A DNA stretch of 64,000 nt from Pontibacter silvestris (lineage in GTDB: Bacteria > Bacteroidota > Bacteroidia > Cytophagales > Hymenobacteraceae): NCBI RefSeq assembly GCF_020907275.1, contig NZ_JAJJWI010000011.1, positions 111,768 through 175,767 on the forward strand. The letters run 5' to 3'. Positions 35,539 through 44,691 of the stretch are shown piece after piece (position 1 is the first letter of the stretch; the number at the start of each line of letters is the position of its first letter). A model generated the notes under the pieces. The model was given only the letters and a program-made list of their open reading frames with translations. It had not been told where the DNA came from and made no database searches. The position numbers and the translations under genes were made by a program.

Positions 35539-36387
35539 ATGGCAAATAAACCAATGAATCTTAACGGCAGCGAAGGTGAAAACCATAAAATAGGCCGTGA
35601 CTTATATAAAAAAGACAAACAGTTTGACCAGGATAACAAGCAGCAACGTGGTGGCTATCGTGGCGATGAAACAAGGGACTGGGGAGAGAACACATTCTTC
35701 CACACCGGCCCTAACAGGCAAGGTGCTCAGGACTATGACCACAACGACTACGGGTATCGTAGAAATAATAACGAGGATTACCCCAGAGGAGGTGCCAGCC
35801 ACAGTTCTTATAACCAAGGGCAAAATGCACACCTCAATGACCATTATGGCAGCCGCTCTGACAGTAACTACCGCAACGAGCGTTCTTTCATAAATCACGG
35901 AGACGGTTATAGTAATAACAGAAACCAAGGGCATAACTTTAATGGAAACGCTGGAGGCTCTCAGCCAGGCAACTTTAACGAACCACCTAGAGACAGAGAA
36001 TCCTCATGGAGAGACACTCCGGGAGGAAGAAGCCGGTACAAAGAAACTGATTACCGTTATGGCAGTGGCTCTCACAACTGGTACCGTGAAAACCGCTATT
36101 CACCAGATGATGACAGAGACAGAAATAACCATGACGACAGAGGCTTTTTTGATCGTGTAAAAGATGGCTGGAATGACATTATGCATTCAGATGATCCGGG
36201 ATACACAGATCATAGCCGCAACCAACCATCTAACCGCTTGGATCGTGAGCGTAATAGCTCAGAACCTTACCGTGACCGAAACTTTAACCGTGGTTATGAA
36301 GGCGGGCCGCGTTGGGCAGACGAAACAGACTCTGGCCACGACAACTATTACGATGGAATAGACAGAAGCCAACGTATGAGACGTTAA
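35539..36387 (+). CDS. Low-complexity, disordered Asn/Arg/Gly/Tyr/Asp-rich protein
   Basis: This protein of about 282 residues is almost wholly low-complexity, dominated by N, R, G, D, S and Y, with no signal peptide or membrane span. Repeated short units include RDRE, YRENRY and DRDRNNHDDRG. One more hydrophobic element, DRGFFDRVKDGWNDIM near residue 195-210, resembles the short SWFGD-like helix found in stress-related disordered proteins of Hymenobacter and its relatives; that comparison is from memory. Such composition could drive condensate formation, hydration protection or nucleic-acid binding. The ATG at 35539 (MANKPMNLN) is chosen over one at 35488. It ends at a strong terminator and is followed by a second disordered gene. 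Confidence 0.75.
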   Translation: MANKPMNLNGSEGENHKIGRDLYKKDKQFDQDNKQQRGGYRGDETRDWGENTFFHTGPNRQGAQDYDHNDYGYRRNNNEDYPRGGASHSSYNQGQNAHLNDHYGSRSDSNYRNERSFINHGDGYSNNRNQGHNFNGNAGGSQPGNFNEPPRDRESSWRDTPGGRSRYKETDYRYGSGSHNWYRENRYSPDDDRDRNNHDDRGFFDRVKDGWNDIMHSDDPGYTDHSRNQPSNRLDRERNSSEPYRDRNFNRGYEGGPRWADETDSGHDNYYDGIDRSQRMRR

Positions 36388-36443
36388 TCACGTATAGAAA
36401 ACCAGATTAGGTAGATTTGGTAGTAGATTAGTTTTAGTTAATG

Positions 36444-36487
36444 AAAGAAAAGCCAGCCTTTAAATTTTATTAGGCTGGCTTTTCTTT
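36444..36487 (+). terminator. Terminator after the disordered-protein gene
   Basis: Perfect 16-bp arms (36444-36459, 36472-36487; AAAGAAAAGCCAGCCT and its complement) surround a 12-nt loop and are followed by a T-rich tail. Confidence 0.92.
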
Positions 36488-36565
36488 TTTTATTAATTTA
36501 ACAGAATAACAGGTTCTAACTTACAAGTTAATGAACCGTACACAAAAGTGTAAACTTACGAGAAG

Positions 36566-36573
36566 TATATTTG
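36566..36573 (+). promoter_or_regulatory. -7 promoter box of the second disordered-protein gene
   Basis: TATATTTG matches TAnnTTTG and lies 23 nt before the ATG at 36597. No clear -33 TTTG is seen, which may mean activator dependence or a chance match. Confidence 0.45.
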
Positions 36574-36596
36574 TACCATCAATAAAGACATACACC

Positions 36597-37061
36597 ATGC
36601 GCTACGAAGATAATGAACCTATAAACCCTCGCGATCGTGAGCAATATCTGCGCAGAAGGGAGCAACATGGCTTCGACAGAAACAGAGAAGATAACTTCCA
36701 TGACTTTAGCAGCCGCTGGGGGCACCCGGAAACACCGTTTGAGCCACGTCCCAGAGACTGGCATCCTCAGGATGACCGTCGTTTTAGAAGCAAGTCTGAA
36801 CAGTATAAAGATGATTGGCGCCCTTTTGAGCGGAAGATAAATCAGCAGGAACAGCAGTATTCTAGTAACAGCCCCGAAGACATTAACGAGCACTACGAAC
36901 CTCGTTGGCGTCAGCGGGATGTATATTTCGACAGAGACAATCAACATGCAAACGATCGCTGGCAGCGTCAGCATTTCTCGCCGCCACCGCATTATCGTCA
37001 CAGAATTCTCAGACAGAATCCACCACCAGAGGATTTCAGAGATGATGAGCGTAATCGTTAA
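36597..37061 (+). CDS. Highly charged disordered protein rich in Arg, Asp, Gln, Pro
   Basis: This protein of about 154 residues starts at the ATG at 36597 (MRYEDNEPINPRDRE). It is nearly free of aliphatic residues and is rich in R, D, E, Q, W and P, as in DREQYLRRREQHGFDRNRE, with aromatic residues spaced through the chain. No domain is recognised. The composition is like the preceding gene and suggests a related role, possibly as a stress-protective or phase-separating protein. The two genes are separated by a terminator and a promoter-like box, so each is its own unit. Confidence 0.7.
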   Translation: MRYEDNEPINPRDREQYLRRREQHGFDRNREDNFHDFSSRWGHPETPFEPRPRDWHPQDDRRFRSKSEQYKDDWRPFERKINQQEQQYSSNSPEDINEHYEPRWRQRDVYFDRDNQHANDRWQRQHFSPPPHYRHRILRQNPPPEDFRDDERNR

Positions 37062-37070
37062 AAGAATTAT

Positions 37071-37105
37071 AAAACAAGAGCCGGGTAACTTCCGGCTTTT
37101 GTTTT
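37071..37105. terminator. Bidirectional terminator
   Basis: Fourteen-nt arms (37071-37084, 37092-37105; AAAACAAGAGCCGG with one G-U pair) enclose a 7-nt loop between convergent genes. The A/T runs lie within the stem on both sides. Confidence 0.85.
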
Positions 37106-37698
37106 TAAAAGCTTTTTCTTATACCTACTCCAAAAGAGACCAGCTCCGGTATGCCAGGCACTAGCGTAGCAGAAAACTCCAGCCGCTCTTTCAGTTTATA
37201 ATTATACTCCAGCTCACCACCATACCAGTAGAACTTGTACTGCCACCTGCCACTTCGGTTAAAGTAGCCATCATCTTCATAACCTTCAATCTCATTCCAA
37301 TCACGCCGGTATACTAATGTAGGGCCTATACCACCATTCAGCGAATGGCGCCCTTTCCGGAAGATAAGCCCCCGCCAACCAATATGGGAAAAGCCTGCCA
37401 GCACCGAGGCACAATCAGTATAAAGTCCCTGTTCTACACGAATACTAATCACATCGCGCACTACAAAGCGTTCGTACCCTACTATACCACCTAAATTCAG
37501 CACCAAATAACCTTTGTTATCCAACCGGTGCGGAAAAATTTCCGGGTAAGGGCTCTCTTTCAGGTGCAGCGAAAGACCAAAAAACTTGACAGTAAAAGCA
37601 TTTTTATAGAGTATTTGTTCCTGCGCCTGCGCTTCCTGTAAAGACATTGTACAATATAATAAAATCCAAAAAGCTGTACTTTTGGCAACGCCATACAT
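37105..37698 (-). CDS. Hypothetical outer-membrane beta-barrel-like protein
   Basis: This 197-residue protein has a signal peptide (ends AQAQE near residue 26) and alternating amphipathic strands such as GYLVLNLGGIVGYERF and FYWYGGELEYNYKLKERLEF. It ends in a C-terminal aromatic residue (GVGIRKSF), as expected for a small outer-membrane barrel assembled by BAM. The family is not recognised and no catalytic motif is visible. It is convergent with the charged disordered-protein gene. Confidence 0.75.
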   Translation of the reverse strand: MYGVAKSTAFWILLYCTMSLQEAQAQEQILYKNAFTVKFFGLSLHLKESPYPEIFPHRLDNKGYLVLNLGGIVGYERFVVRDVISIRVEQGLYTDCASVLAGFSHIGWRGLIFRKGRHSLNGGIGPTLVYRRDWNEIEGYEDDGYFNRSGRWQYKFYWYGGELEYNYKLKERLEFSATLVPGIPELVSFGVGIRKSF

Positions 37699-37795
37699 GA
37701 GGTAAGAATTTGAAGTGGTTACTAGAAACTTTCATTTACACGATACAATTTCTCAAGAACTATACTGTAATTAACAGTAGCTGGTTTATACTTTG

Positions 37796-37803
37796 TACCT
37801 TTG
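37796..37803 (+). promoter_or_regulatory. -7 promoter box before the uracil-DNA glycosylase family gene
   Basis: TACCTTTG fits TAnnTTTG. It lies only 10 nt before the first ATG (37813), so the transcript would be almost leaderless or translation would begin at the second ATG at 37825. No clear -33 TTTG at the normal distance. Confidence 0.4.
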
Positions 37804-37812
37804 CGGCTAGCT

Positions 37813-38406
37813 ATGCTGCAAAGTATGGAAACACTAGAAACATTATTACAACAAATAAGAGCCTGCCGCATCTGCGAAGAACACCTCCCACTAGGGCCAA
37901 ACCCTGTGCTTCGTGCCACCACATCAGCCAGACTTCTGATAGTAGGACAGGCACCCGGCACTAAAGTACATGCCAGTGGCAAACCCTGGGACGACCAAAG
38001 CGGAAAGCGGCTTCGCCAGTGGATGGGCATAGCACCTGATGTCTTTTATGACGAGCATAAAGTAGCTATTGTTCCGATGGGGTTCTGCTATCCAGGCAAA
38101 GGCAAAAGCGGTGACTTGCCGCCCCGCCCTGAATGTAAGCAGCACTGGCACCAGCAGTTACTCACGCTGCTTCCTAATATTCAGCTTACCTTACTTGTCG
38201 GAAAGTATGCCCAGGATGCTTTTTTAGGCAGTAGTGCTAAAGCAAATTTAACACAGACAGTTACGGCATGGCAGGAATACCTGCCTCATTGCATGCCTCT
38301 GCCCCACCCTTCGCCACGCAATCAGTTCTGGTTGAAGTACCACCCGTGGTTTGAAACAGACGCCGTGCCAGTACTACAAGGTATGGTAAGCAGCTTATTT
38401 TTATAA
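37813..38406 (+). CDS. Uracil-DNA glycosylase family protein
   Basis: This protein of about 197 residues has the fold motifs of the uracil-DNA glycosylase superfamily: motif A GQAPGTKVHASGKPWDDQSG with the catalytic-loop position, and the DNA-intercalating motif PHPSPRN. An N-terminal CRICEEH pair of Cys is kept but the four-Cys iron-sulphur set of family 4 is not complete. It belongs to the subgroup common in Bacteroidota and Proteobacteria whose substrate is not settled. It probably acts in removal of deaminated bases. The start is either 37813 or 37825. Confidence 0.88.
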   Translation: MLQSMETLETLLQQIRACRICEEHLPLGPNPVLRATTSARLLIVGQAPGTKVHASGKPWDDQSGKRLRQWMGIAPDVFYDEHKVAIVPMGFCYPGKGKSGDLPPRPECKQHWHQQLLTLLPNIQLTLLVGKYAQDAFLGSSAKANLTQTVTAWQEYLPHCMPLPHPSPRNQFWLKYHPWFETDAVPVLQGMVSSLFL

Positions 38407-38466
38407 ACCCAAACACTACTTTTTCGTTGCTAGGTATTACCTTCATATATTCTCTTTTTTCACCTG

Positions 38467-39615
38467 ATGATAAGTTACCCGTCCAGTAAGCTGCCCGATA
38501 TAGGCACCAGCATTTTCACGACCATGTCAGCTTTAGCAAACGAGCTACAGGCTATTAACCTGTCTCAGGGCTTTCCTGACTTTAACTGCCCGGAGCCGCT
38601 TATACAGTTAGTTAATAAGTATATGCTTGCCGGCCATAACCAATATGCACCAACAGCCGGTGTGCCTCAGCTACGGGATAAGATCAGCATTAAAACAGAG
38701 AAGATATATGGTTACAGGCCCGACCCTAACACAGAGGTAACTGTAACAACAGGTGCAACCGAGGCGCTCTTTGCCGCCGTTACGGCCATTGTAAAGCCCG
38801 GTGATGAAGTGGTTGTACTGGAGCCTTGCTATGATAGCTATGCCCCTGCTATCAGGTTAAGCGGCGGGGTGCCTATTTATGTACCTCTTGCTTTACCAGA
38901 TTTTCATGTTGACTGGGATGCAGTACGCCGCAGAGTTTCTTCCCGCACCAAGGCTATCATCATAAACACACCTCATAACCCTACTGGTGCCGTTATGACT
39001 ATGCAGGATCTGGAAGCATTGGCTAGCTTAACAGATGGCACCGACATAGTGGTGATTAGTGATGAAGTATATGAACACATGGTGTTTGACGGAAAGAAAC
39101 ACGTAAGTGCTTTACAGTTACACGCCTTGCGTGAGCGCAGCTTTGTTATTTCTTCTTTCGGCAAGACCTATCACACTACCGGCTGGAAACTAGGCTATGC
39201 CATAGCACCTGCTGCACTTACAAATGAACTCCGTAAGATGCACCAGTTCCTCACCTTCTGCTCTGTTACACCGCTGCAACTGGCAGTTGCTGAGTTTATG
39301 GAAGAGGAACACCACTACCGTACACTACCAGACTTTTACCAGCAGAAGCGGGATTATTTCTGCCAGCTGTTGCAGCCTTCTCGTTTTGAGTTTACTCCTT
39401 CTTCAGGTACTTATTTTCAGTTAGTAAAGTATGAGGCAATCTCCCAGGAAAACGACGTAGAATTTGCCAAACGGTTGACAGCGGAAATAGGCGTTGCAGC
39501 CATACCTGTCTCCGTTTTTTACCATGACAAGGCAGATAATAAGTACCTGCGCCTGTGTTTTGCCAAAAGCAACAATACTTTGGAAGCAGCAGCTAAACGA
39601 CTGGTAAAATTATAG
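38467..39615 (+). CDS. PLP-dependent aminotransferase (methionine/glutamine transaminase-like)
   Basis: This 382-residue fold-type I aminotransferase is close to YbdL/kynurenine aminotransferase-like enzymes. It has the N-terminal NLSQGFPDFNCPEPL, the cofactor-binding TTGATEALFAAVTA, NTPHNPTG, ISDEVYEHMVF and the PLP lysine in SSFGKTYHTTGWKLGY. YbdL prefers methionine and aromatic amino acids and can use glutamine as donor. The next gene encodes an omega-amidase-like nitrilase, which fits a glutamine transaminase/omega-amidase cycle feeding methionine salvage. The gap between the genes is 41 nt. Confidence 0.93.
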   Translation: MISYPSSKLPDIGTSIFTTMSALANELQAINLSQGFPDFNCPEPLIQLVNKYMLAGHNQYAPTAGVPQLRDKISIKTEKIYGYRPDPNTEVTVTTGATEALFAAVTAIVKPGDEVVVLEPCYDSYAPAIRLSGGVPIYVPLALPDFHVDWDAVRRRVSSRTKAIIINTPHNPTGAVMTMQDLEALASLTDGTDIVVISDEVYEHMVFDGKKHVSALQLHALRERSFVISSFGKTYHTTGWKLGYAIAPAALTNELRKMHQFLTFCSVTPLQLAVAEFMEEEHHYRTLPDFYQQKRDYFCQLLQPSRFEFTPSSGTYFQLVKYEAISQENDVEFAKRLTAEIGVAAIPVSVFYHDKADNKYLRLCFAKSNNTLEAAAKRLVKL

Positions 39616-39656
39616 AGAGAACTTTTTGTCCGCTCAGTTTAAGCGCAATTATCAAC

Positions 39657-40433
39657 ATGCAAAACCTTACACTTACCATAGTTCAGACAGCACTGCACTG
39701 GCACGATGCAAAAGCAAACCGTGAGATGTTTTCAGAGAAATTAACTGCCACTGCGCCAAGAACCGACCTGATCATACTGCCTGAGATGTTCACCACTGGC
39801 TTTAGCATGAATGCTGTTGAATTGGCAGAGGAACCAGAAGGCAGTACCTTACAGTGGATGCAACAGGAGGCAGCTAAACATAAGGCAGTAATTACAGGCA
39901 GCATTATTGTCCGGGAAAACAATAAGTATTTTAATCGTTTGCTGTGGGTGCGGCCAGATGGCAGCTTTGTTAAGTATGATAAGCGGCATCTTTTCAGAAT
40001 GGCAAAAGAACACCATACGTACACAGCTGGCAATAAGCGATTGGTAGTAGAGTTAAACGGCTGGAAAGTCTGTCCGCTGGTATGCTACGATCTGCGCTTT
40101 CCGGTATGGAGCAGGAACACAGGCAATGATTATGATTTGTTAATTTATGTAGCCAACTGGCCTAAGCCCCGCAACCAAGCCTGGAGAACTTTATTACAAG
40201 GCCGCGCCATTGAAAACCTGGCTTATGTAGCTGGTGTAAACCGTGTAGGAACAGATGGCAACGGGTATCCTTATTCAGGCGATTCTGCCGTTATTCACCC
40301 TAAAGGTTATCATCTGTTAGAGGCTACGGAAGCAGAAGGCATCAACACCATCACGTTAGATAAGAAAGAACTAGAGGATTTCAGAGCAGCTTTTCCGGCA
40401 CACCTGGATGCCGATGCTTTTAGTCTTTTCTAA
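39657..40433 (+). CDS. Carbon-nitrogen hydrolase, omega-amidase (YafV) type
   Basis: This 258-residue nitrilase-superfamily enzyme has the Glu of LPEMFTTGFSM, the Lys of KYDKRHLFRMA and the nucleophile Cys in CPLVCYDLRFPVW. The FTTGFSM and KRHLF motifs are those of omega-amidases of the YafV/Nit2 type, which hydrolyse alpha-ketoglutaramate and alpha-ketosuccinamate. It works downstream of the adjacent aminotransferase, removing the keto-amide and driving transamination. Its last 14 nt overlap the convergent gene that ends at 40420. Confidence 0.93.
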   Translation: MQNLTLTIVQTALHWHDAKANREMFSEKLTATAPRTDLIILPEMFTTGFSMNAVELAEEPEGSTLQWMQQEAAKHKAVITGSIIVRENNKYFNRLLWVRPDGSFVKYDKRHLFRMAKEHHTYTAGNKRLVVELNGWKVCPLVCYDLRFPVWSRNTGNDYDLLIYVANWPKPRNQAWRTLLQGRAIENLAYVAGVNRVGTDGNGYPYSGDSAVIHPKGYHLLEATEAEGINTITLDKKELEDFRAAFPAHLDADAFSLF

Positions 40434-40818
40434 GGAACTGTTCTGTCTCTTCCAATACCCTGTCCTCATCCTCCACTTGTTTAAACTGTAGCAAAGGGCG
40501 CGCCTGTAACATACGCTGCAGGCGCGAATGCCAGCCAAGCAGCAGTACTAATCGGCCTTTTTCAGGCCGTAGTAACTCCTCCAAGATAGGCGTAAGCTTT
40601 CCGAAGCCAATGTTCAGCCTGTCTCCTTTTATGCAAATGATGCTTTGCTCTGCTTCCTGCAAAAGCTTTTTGGCGTAATGCTGCATCAACTCGTCAGACT
40701 GTGTATCCAGATCCAGTATGGACAGCTCCGGGTACTGTTCCGTTACTTGCTCCAGTAACGGCTGCTGAAAAGTTACGCCAGCTGTTGATGATAAATCCAC
40801 ATATAAAAAAGCCCGCAT
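40420..40818 (-). CDS. Hypothetical small soluble protein
   Basis: This 132-residue protein is not recognised. It looks alpha/beta with the strands RAFLYVDLSS, SIICIKGDRL and RLVLLLGWHS, and it resembles a small Rossmann-like or STAS-like fold, but without a defining motif. Its ATG overlaps the stop codon of the upstream T9SS protein gene by one base, so it is co-translated with it. At its other end it overlaps the nitrilase gene convergently by 14 bp. Confidence 0.75.
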   Translation of the reverse strand: MRAFLYVDLSSTAGVTFQQPLLEQVTEQYPELSILDLDTQSDELMQHYAKKLLQEAEQSIICIKGDRLNIGFGKLTPILEELLRPEKGRLVLLLGWHSRLQRMLQARPLLQFKQVEDEDRVLEETEQFLRKD

Positions 40819-43058
40819 TACCTGACAATAAATTTAACTGTAGTATGCTCACCTGCCTGAGAGGTAGCACGAAGCATGTAAAGTCCGGCAGCAAAATGAT
40901 GCAGCGGAATATTATAGTTGCTAACATACTGTTCGCCTGTACTGTATATTTTCCTTCCTGTTACACCATACACGTCTAATCTTACAAGTGCATCGGCCTC
41001 TACACATATACTTTCCCGTATGTTTTTATCGGCCGGATTAGGAAATACTACAAGTCCAGGCTTTTGGTTTTCTTCGCCCGAATTTTCTACATAGCCTGCT
41101 ACCTGCTCCAGTAAATATAAGCCTCCTCCCCTGGCTCCTACCACAGCATAAAGTTTATTTTGCCCGCCTAAAGGAGCAACGGCTATACTTAGGCCCCGAC
41201 CAAAGCGGGTAGTCTGCAACTGGTTTGTTAGCGTATTCTCCAGTACATCTTCTCCCTCTGCAGTAAAGTTATCATCAAGGTTTTTAGAGAAATCACGATA
41301 AATGCGCAGTTTACCGCTGTCATCTACTGTAAGCAAGTCTGGTTGATTGTCACCGTCAACATCTACTACCACCGGATAAATGTTTTGAAGGTCATAGCTT
41401 GAGTTGATTCCTCCAACGTTATTTTTTACAAGCTCATATTTTGGTTGTGTTGCACTACCTGCATTCCGGTAGAACTGGAGGGTTCCGTTTGCTTTACCCA
41501 ACACCATATCCAAATCTCCATCCTGATCGGCATCAAAAAAGGCTGGCGTATCCCCATCCGTTACTTTCAATAAAGTTTGAGCTGCCGAAAAATCGAACGC
41601 TGCCGGCTGGTTTGCGGCAACCTGATTAGGAATATAGTAAATTTGGTTTGTGCCGGCACTCTGCCCTCTGTAGGTTAGCACCAGGTCAAGCGCACCATCA
41701 GCATTTATATCGGCAAAGGCAGGTTTCAGGCTGCGCAACTGCCTCTGAGACAGGTTTAAGTAATCGTCTGTAACCAGTGTAAAGGCTGGTGCTGTAGCAG
41801 TGCCAGTGTTTTGGTAATAACTGATGGAAGCGCTGTAAAGTCCATCTCGAAAAGTAACTTCGTTACCTACAAGCATGTCTAACAGCCCATCGCCATTAAG
41901 GTCAGCAAAGGCCGGATAAGCGCTTTCTCCAACATCAATCATCTGGCTTTGCAGAAAATCGTCCTGCACAAACTGAAAATCAGGCTGATTTTCCATTCCC
42001 TTGTTTTCATATAACCAAACGGACTGTTCTAAGTTGATATTGAGCAAATCCTGTGTAACACTAGGGGCAACCAGCATATCCGGCACCCCATCAAATGTCA
42101 CATCCTCGTAATACGCAGAAGGAAAATAATTGAAAGTTGCAGGCTTCTCAGCCGGGAAACCCTGCTCAAAGCCTGTCATCAACGCTGTGTTTCTGTCTCC
42201 ATGGTTCTCCATTAGCACCAGGTTCTCACATTGCACGCCTCCCATGATCAAATCTTTGTCTCCGTCTGCATTCAGGTCCAGCAGCAGTATGGAAGAACCG
42301 TCATGCCCGCTATGCAAAGGTGCGGCTACACGTCCGTTACCCATATCAGAGCAGGTAGTACCAAACCTGAAGTTATTACAGCCTTCACACTCTGTTATGC
42401 CGCCCCACCAGTTGCTTGCTTTTACAAAAGTAAGGGAGCCGCATTCCAGTCCATCCTCTGCCTGCACATTGCGGTAATACTCCAGGTTATAGCCTGCCGA
42501 AAACTCAGCAATCAGCACATCCAGATCCCCGTCCCCGTCCATGTCTACTATAGAGGGAACATCAGCGGCGTTCATCTGTAGGTTTACTTCATTCGTGTTA
42601 TAGGTTAAGAAGCTCTTGCTCTCGGTGAACTTTAACTGCCCCTGTGCTGCTGCCTCCTGTTTAAACACTCTTATCCCTAGCGGGCTACTTGTAAAAATGT
42701 CTTTCAGTCCGTCGCAGTTGTAATCGCGCAGCAGTACCCATGCATCCAGGTCTGCCGGAAAAAACACTTCATACTCCGGAACATACTTATAGCTCCAGGT
42801 TCCACTCTCCTGCACTGCCAGCCATGTATATACTTTGCGCAACATTCTATCAAACGCAAACAAGTCCTGCTGTCCATCTTTATTTAGGTCGATGGTAGAG
42901 AACTGCGGTGTATTCAACCCGCCACTCCAGGGAGATGCCAGTTCGCCGTCCGACGCCATAACAGGCACATCGGTGCGGAGACGGAACTGCAGTCGTTCCT
43001 GCGCCACACATACACGCACGGCTAAAAGTATAGTAATCAGGGTAAGTAGTTTCTTCAT
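40818..43058 (-). CDS. VCBS/FG-GAP repeat surface protein with T9SS sorting domain
   Basis: This protein of about 746 residues is exported by a signal peptide (MKKLLTLITILLAVRVCVAQ) and probably secreted by the type IX system. The body contains many FG-GAP/VCBS-like repeats with calcium-binding-type DxDxDGxxD loops, for example DLNKDGQQDLFAFD, DMDGDGDLDVLIAE, DADQDGDLDMVLG and DVDGDNQPDLLTVD, giving a beta-propeller. The C-terminal about 75 residues (VVFPNPADKNI to TVKFIVR) form a type A T9SS sorting domain. The ATG at 43056-43058 is chosen because it gives a clean signal peptide; an in-frame ATG seven codons upstream is rejected. Function is likely adhesion or surface attachment; no enzyme domain is seen. 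Confidence 0.9.
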   Translation of the reverse strand: MKKLLTLITILLAVRVCVAQERLQFRLRTDVPVMASDGELASPWSGGLNTPQFSTIDLNKDGQQDLFAFDRMLRKVYTWLAVQESGTWSYKYVPEYEVFFPADLDAWVLLRDYNCDGLKDIFTSSPLGIRVFKQEAAAQGQLKFTESKSFLTYNTNEVNLQMNAADVPSIVDMDGDGDLDVLIAEFSAGYNLEYYRNVQAEDGLECGSLTFVKASNWWGGITECEGCNNFRFGTTCSDMGNGRVAAPLHSGHDGSSILLLDLNADGDKDLIMGGVQCENLVLMENHGDRNTALMTGFEQGFPAEKPATFNYFPSAYYEDVTFDGVPDMLVAPSVTQDLLNINLEQSVWLYENKGMENQPDFQFVQDDFLQSQMIDVGESAYPAFADLNGDGLLDMLVGNEVTFRDGLYSASISYYQNTGTATAPAFTLVTDDYLNLSQRQLRSLKPAFADINADGALDLVLTYRGQSAGTNQIYYIPNQVAANQPAAFDFSAAQTLLKVTDGDTPAFFDADQDGDLDMVLGKANGTLQFYRNAGSATQPKYELVKNNVGGINSSYDLQNIYPVVVDVDGDNQPDLLTVDDSGKLRIYRDFSKNLDDNFTAEGEDVLENTLTNQLQTTRFGRGLSIAVAPLGGQNKLYAVVGARGGGLYLLEQVAGYVENSGEENQKPGLVVFPNPADKNIRESICVEADALVRLDVYGVTGRKIYSTGEQYVSNYNIPLHHFAAGLYMLRATSQAGEHTTVKFIVR

Positions 43059-43217
43059 AATGCTATCGGGTAAGCTCATATTTTATTTATCAGCAGTACC
43101 TGCGTGCTTTGTCGCTTTTCCGGAATAGAGTGTATATTGCCGCCTGAGAGATAATGTTAGCTTATAACGGCATCTACTTATAAAACAGCATCCGGACAAG
43201 ATAAAATTAAGCATTTC

Positions 43218-44504
43218 ATGCAGAACAATATTGAATTTCTGTATCAAAAGTACCTGGAGTGCCTTCATGTAAGCACAGACTCCCGTGCCACGCAAGACCA
43301 GAGCATGTTCTTTGCCCTGAATGGGCCGAACTTTAAGGGAGCTAAGTTTGCTGTACAGGCACTTGAAAAAGGAGCAAAGTACGCTGTAGTAGACGATCCT
43401 GCTATGGCATCAGATAACTGCTTTGTAGTAGAGGATACCCTACAGGCTTTACAGGAGCTGGCAAGACATCACCGGCGGCAATTGAGCATCCCAGTGATAG
43501 GCATTACGGGCAGCAACGGCAAAACCACTACCAAGGAGCTTATTTATTCGGTGCTAAGCCAGAAACACAACACACTATACACGCAAGGCAACCTAAACAA
43601 CCATATTGGTGTGCCGCTTACGCTGCTTCGTATTACACAGCAGCACGAAATGGCGATTATTGAAATGGGAGCCAACCATATAGGCGAGATTGCTTTGCTC
43701 TGCAGCATTGCACTGCCTACTCATGGCATGATCACTAACATTGGCAAAGCGCATTTAGAGGGTTTTGGAAGTTTAGAAGGTGTTGCACGTGGAAAAAGCG
43801 AACTTTACGTACACCTGCATAACACTGGCGGCACTGTTTTCATAAACACAAACAATGAACACCTGGTACGCATGAGCCGCCTCATTGAAAACAAAGTTAC
43901 CTACCATGCCCCATCTGATTTTTACCACAGCACCTTGCTGGAAGCCTCGCCTTATGTCGTGTATCAGGATGAAGAAGAGCATGTAGTGCATACGCAACTG
44001 GTAGGCAGCTATAACTACGAAAATATGGCTGCAGCGGCCTGTATAGGCAAGTTCTTTAATGTACCGTTGGAACTAGCTAATAAAGCCATTGCCAGCTATA
44101 GTCCGGTTAACAACCGTTCACAGGTGCTGCAGAAAGGCAGTAACACCATTATTCTGGATGCTTATAATGCCAATCCTACTTCTATGGCTGCCGCTATCCG
44201 CAATTTTGGCAGCATGAAAGCAAGCCCTAAAGTAATTATATTGGGTGATATGTTTGAAATGGGAGCAGAAAGTGAAACTGAGCACCGCCTACTGGGCCAG
44301 ACAATAACTGAACAAAGTTTTGATGAGGTGTTGCTTTGCGGTAAGGAGATGAGTTTTGCCGCTGAGGCCAATGATTCTTTCAGGTACTTTGAGACTAAGC
44401 CTGAGTTGCAAAAATGGTTGCAGGAACACCCAGTATTAGAGAGTTATATATTGGTAAAAGGTTCAAGAGGTATGGGGCTGGAGACACTGGTAGAGGTGCT
44501 GTAG
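43218..44504 (+). CDS. murF: UDP-MurNAc-tripeptide:D-Ala-D-Ala ligase MurF
   Basis: This 428-residue Mur ligase adds D-Ala-D-Ala to the UDP-MurNAc-tripeptide, the last cytoplasmic step of the peptidoglycan precursor. It shows the substrate domain STDSRATQDQSMFFALNGPN, the P-loop GITGSNGKTTTKEL near residues 93-106, the MurF-type LTLLRITQQHEMAIIEMGAN, and NNRSQVLQKGSNTIILDAYN with ANPTSM. Length is typical. It stands alone, away from the dcw cluster, as is common for murF in Bacteroidota. Confidence 0.96.
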   Translation: MQNNIEFLYQKYLECLHVSTDSRATQDQSMFFALNGPNFKGAKFAVQALEKGAKYAVVDDPAMASDNCFVVEDTLQALQELARHHRRQLSIPVIGITGSNGKTTTKELIYSVLSQKHNTLYTQGNLNNHIGVPLTLLRITQQHEMAIIEMGANHIGEIALLCSIALPTHGMITNIGKAHLEGFGSLEGVARGKSELYVHLHNTGGTVFINTNNEHLVRMSRLIENKVTYHAPSDFYHSTLLEASPYVVYQDEEEHVVHTQLVGSYNYENMAAAACIGKFFNVPLELANKAIASYSPVNNRSQVLQKGSNTIILDAYNANPTSMAAAIRNFGSMKASPKVIILGDMFEMGAESETEHRLLGQTITEQSFDEVLLCGKEMSFAAEANDSFRYFETKPELQKWLQEHPVLESYILVKGSRGMGLETLVEVL

Positions 44505-44526
44505 ATTTATTCGGGTATGGGGCTAA

Positions 44527-44568
44527 ACTTCGCTAGGTTAATGTTTCTATATATTAGCCTGGCGAAGT
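44527..44568 (+). terminator. 16-bp hairpin after murF
   Basis: Arms 44527-44542 and 44553-44568 pair with two G-U pairs around a 10-nt loop. No T run follows, so it may be a terminator of the Rho-assisted kind or an mRNA 3' end structure. Confidence 0.6.
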
Positions 44569-44691
44569 ACCAAAATCCTGCACTTAATTGAAAGAAATAC
44601 CCCTTCAGTAATTATTAGATGAGACCTTGTTTCAGGCAAGGCTCTTGCATAAGGACATCACTATATATTTTATTTCAACTTAAAAATTTTT

